A stretch of 5,561 nucleotides of DNA from assembly GCA_030039775.1 (NCBI GenBank), contig JASHUX010000046.1, positions 1 to 5,561 of the forward strand. The letters are read 5' to 3'. Source of the DNA: Alphaproteobacteria bacterium. GTDB lineage: Bacteria; Pseudomonadota; Alphaproteobacteria; ATCC43930; CGMCC-115725. Shown here in pieces: positions 5,047-5,561 of this stretch. Position 1 is the first letter of the stretch, and each line of letters starts with the position of its first letter. The position numbers and the translations under genes were made by a program. The notes below the pieces were generated by a model that was not told the DNA's origin, made no database searches, and saw only the letters and a list, made by a program, of their open reading frames with translations.

Positions 5047-5561
5047 GCCGGAACGAATGTCCATTCGTTCGCGACGTGATCGACGATGCGATAGGCTTCC
5101 TCGATCTGCGGTTCCTCGACGGTGAGCGGCGGCATCAGCCGCACCACGTTTTCGCCGGCGCCTGCGACAAGCAGGCCCGCCTCGCGCAGCTTCGCCACCA
5201 TGTCCATGTTCGGCACGACGCATTTGAGGCCGAGCAGCAAGCCGGCGCCGCGGGTCGCTTCGAAGATTTTGGGATAGACCGCGACCAGCTTGTCGAGCCG
5301 CAACCGCAGCGCCTTCCCCATGGCGTTGACGCGATCGAAAAAGCCCGGATCCGTCAGGATGGTAATGACTTCGGCCGCTACCGCCATCGCCAGCGGATTG
5401 CCGCCGAAGGTCGAGCCGTGCGTGCCGGCGGTCATGCCGACCGCGGCTTTCTCGGTGCCGAGCACGGCGCCAACGGGAAAGCCGCCGCCTAGACCCTTCG
5501 CCGTCGCGAGGATGTCGGGCTCCGCGCCCTTTTCCCATTGGTGCGCGAAGAGCTTGCCGGT
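5043..5561 (-). CDS. argD: Acetylornithine aminotransferase, C-terminal part
   Basis: A PLP-dependent class-III aminotransferase interconverting N-acetylglutamate 5-semialdehyde and N2-acetylornithine, with glutamate as amino donor; many ArgD enzymes also act on succinyldiaminopimelate in lysine synthesis. The 5' part lies beyond the window, leaving 172 residues plus the TGA stop. The visible piece starts at TGKLFAHQ and includes the PLP-lysine motif [16 protein letters not shown] (Lys is the 22nd visible residue), followed by [11 protein letters not shown], both hallmarks of the family. GAGLLLGLK and [20 protein letters not shown] are the expected C-terminal domain segments. Adjacency to argF favours ArgD over related ornithine or GABA aminotransferases. 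Confidence 0.93.
   Translation of the reverse strand, partial: TGKLFAHQWEKGAEPDILATAKGLGGGFPVGAVLGTEKAAVGMTAGTHGSTFGGNPLAMAVAAEVITILTDPGFFDRVNAMGKALRLRLDKLVAVYPKIFEATRGAGLLLGLKCVVPNMDMVAKLREAGLLVAGAGENVVRLMPPLTVEEPQIEEAYRIVDHVANEWTFVPA

Noticed and set aside
5043..5064. Alternative argF start at the ATG at 5064
   Set aside because: It adds only MDIRSG, lies further inside argD and has no better ribosome binding site. The ATGA overlap is the more usual arrangement, though the difference is small.
4144..5538. Single 464-codon minus-strand reading through argF and upstream
   Set aside because: The part upstream of argF is an Arg/Gly-rich out-of-frame reading of argD. The OTCase fold begins at the ATG at 5046, which also forms the ATGA junction.

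Overview
The window is GC-rich, densely coding bacterial DNA. It fits an alphaproteobacterium: the order argD-argF-hslO is an arrangement I know from that class, base composition is high-GC, and one start codon appears to be TTG behind a good Shine-Dalgarno. No species can be named from the sequence alone. I see no tRNA, rRNA, CRISPR array, transposase or phage gene.

Left half, plus strand (1-3051): the 3' part of a thiamine-diphosphate (TPP) dependent enzyme of the acetolactate synthase/benzoylformate decarboxylase superfamily is followed by two tandem, closely related Rieske non-haem iron oxygenases of the vanillate O-demethylase (VanA)/dicamba monooxygenase type. The oxygenases are 344 and 345 residues, 20 bp apart, and both keep all Rieske and mononuclear-iron ligands. 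The stop codon of the TPP gene sits in the loop of a short hairpin, and a sigma70-like promoter candidate follows it. The oxygenase pair may therefore be expressed partly apart from the TPP gene. Together the three genes look like part of a catabolic cluster for an aromatic or methoxylated/N-methylated compound. The substrate cannot be read from the sequence, and no reductase or ferredoxin partner lies in the window.

Centre (3052-3121): the two gene blocks converge. The 45-bp gap holds short 7-bp repeats ending in TCAG and a small inverted repeat. Related heptads on the other side run into the 3' end of hslO and encode its last residues.

Right half, minus strand (5561-3097): argD (C-terminal part of acetylornithine aminotransferase) overlaps argF (ornithine carbamoyltransferase) by 4 bp in an ATGA junction. 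After a 138-bp gap comes hslO (redox chaperone Hsp33). The gap is largely filled by a degenerate palindromic repeat whose halves resemble the widespread extragenic repeat that translates as WIPAFAGMT-like peptides. ArgD and ArgF catalyse successive parts of arginine biosynthesis; Hsp33 is a stress chaperone that appears only to share the locus.

I did not find a clearly new system. The most open question is the function of the TPP enzyme plus paired Rieske oxygenases. The most unusual sequence features are the repeat-derived 3' end of hslO and the mosaic palindrome upstream of it.
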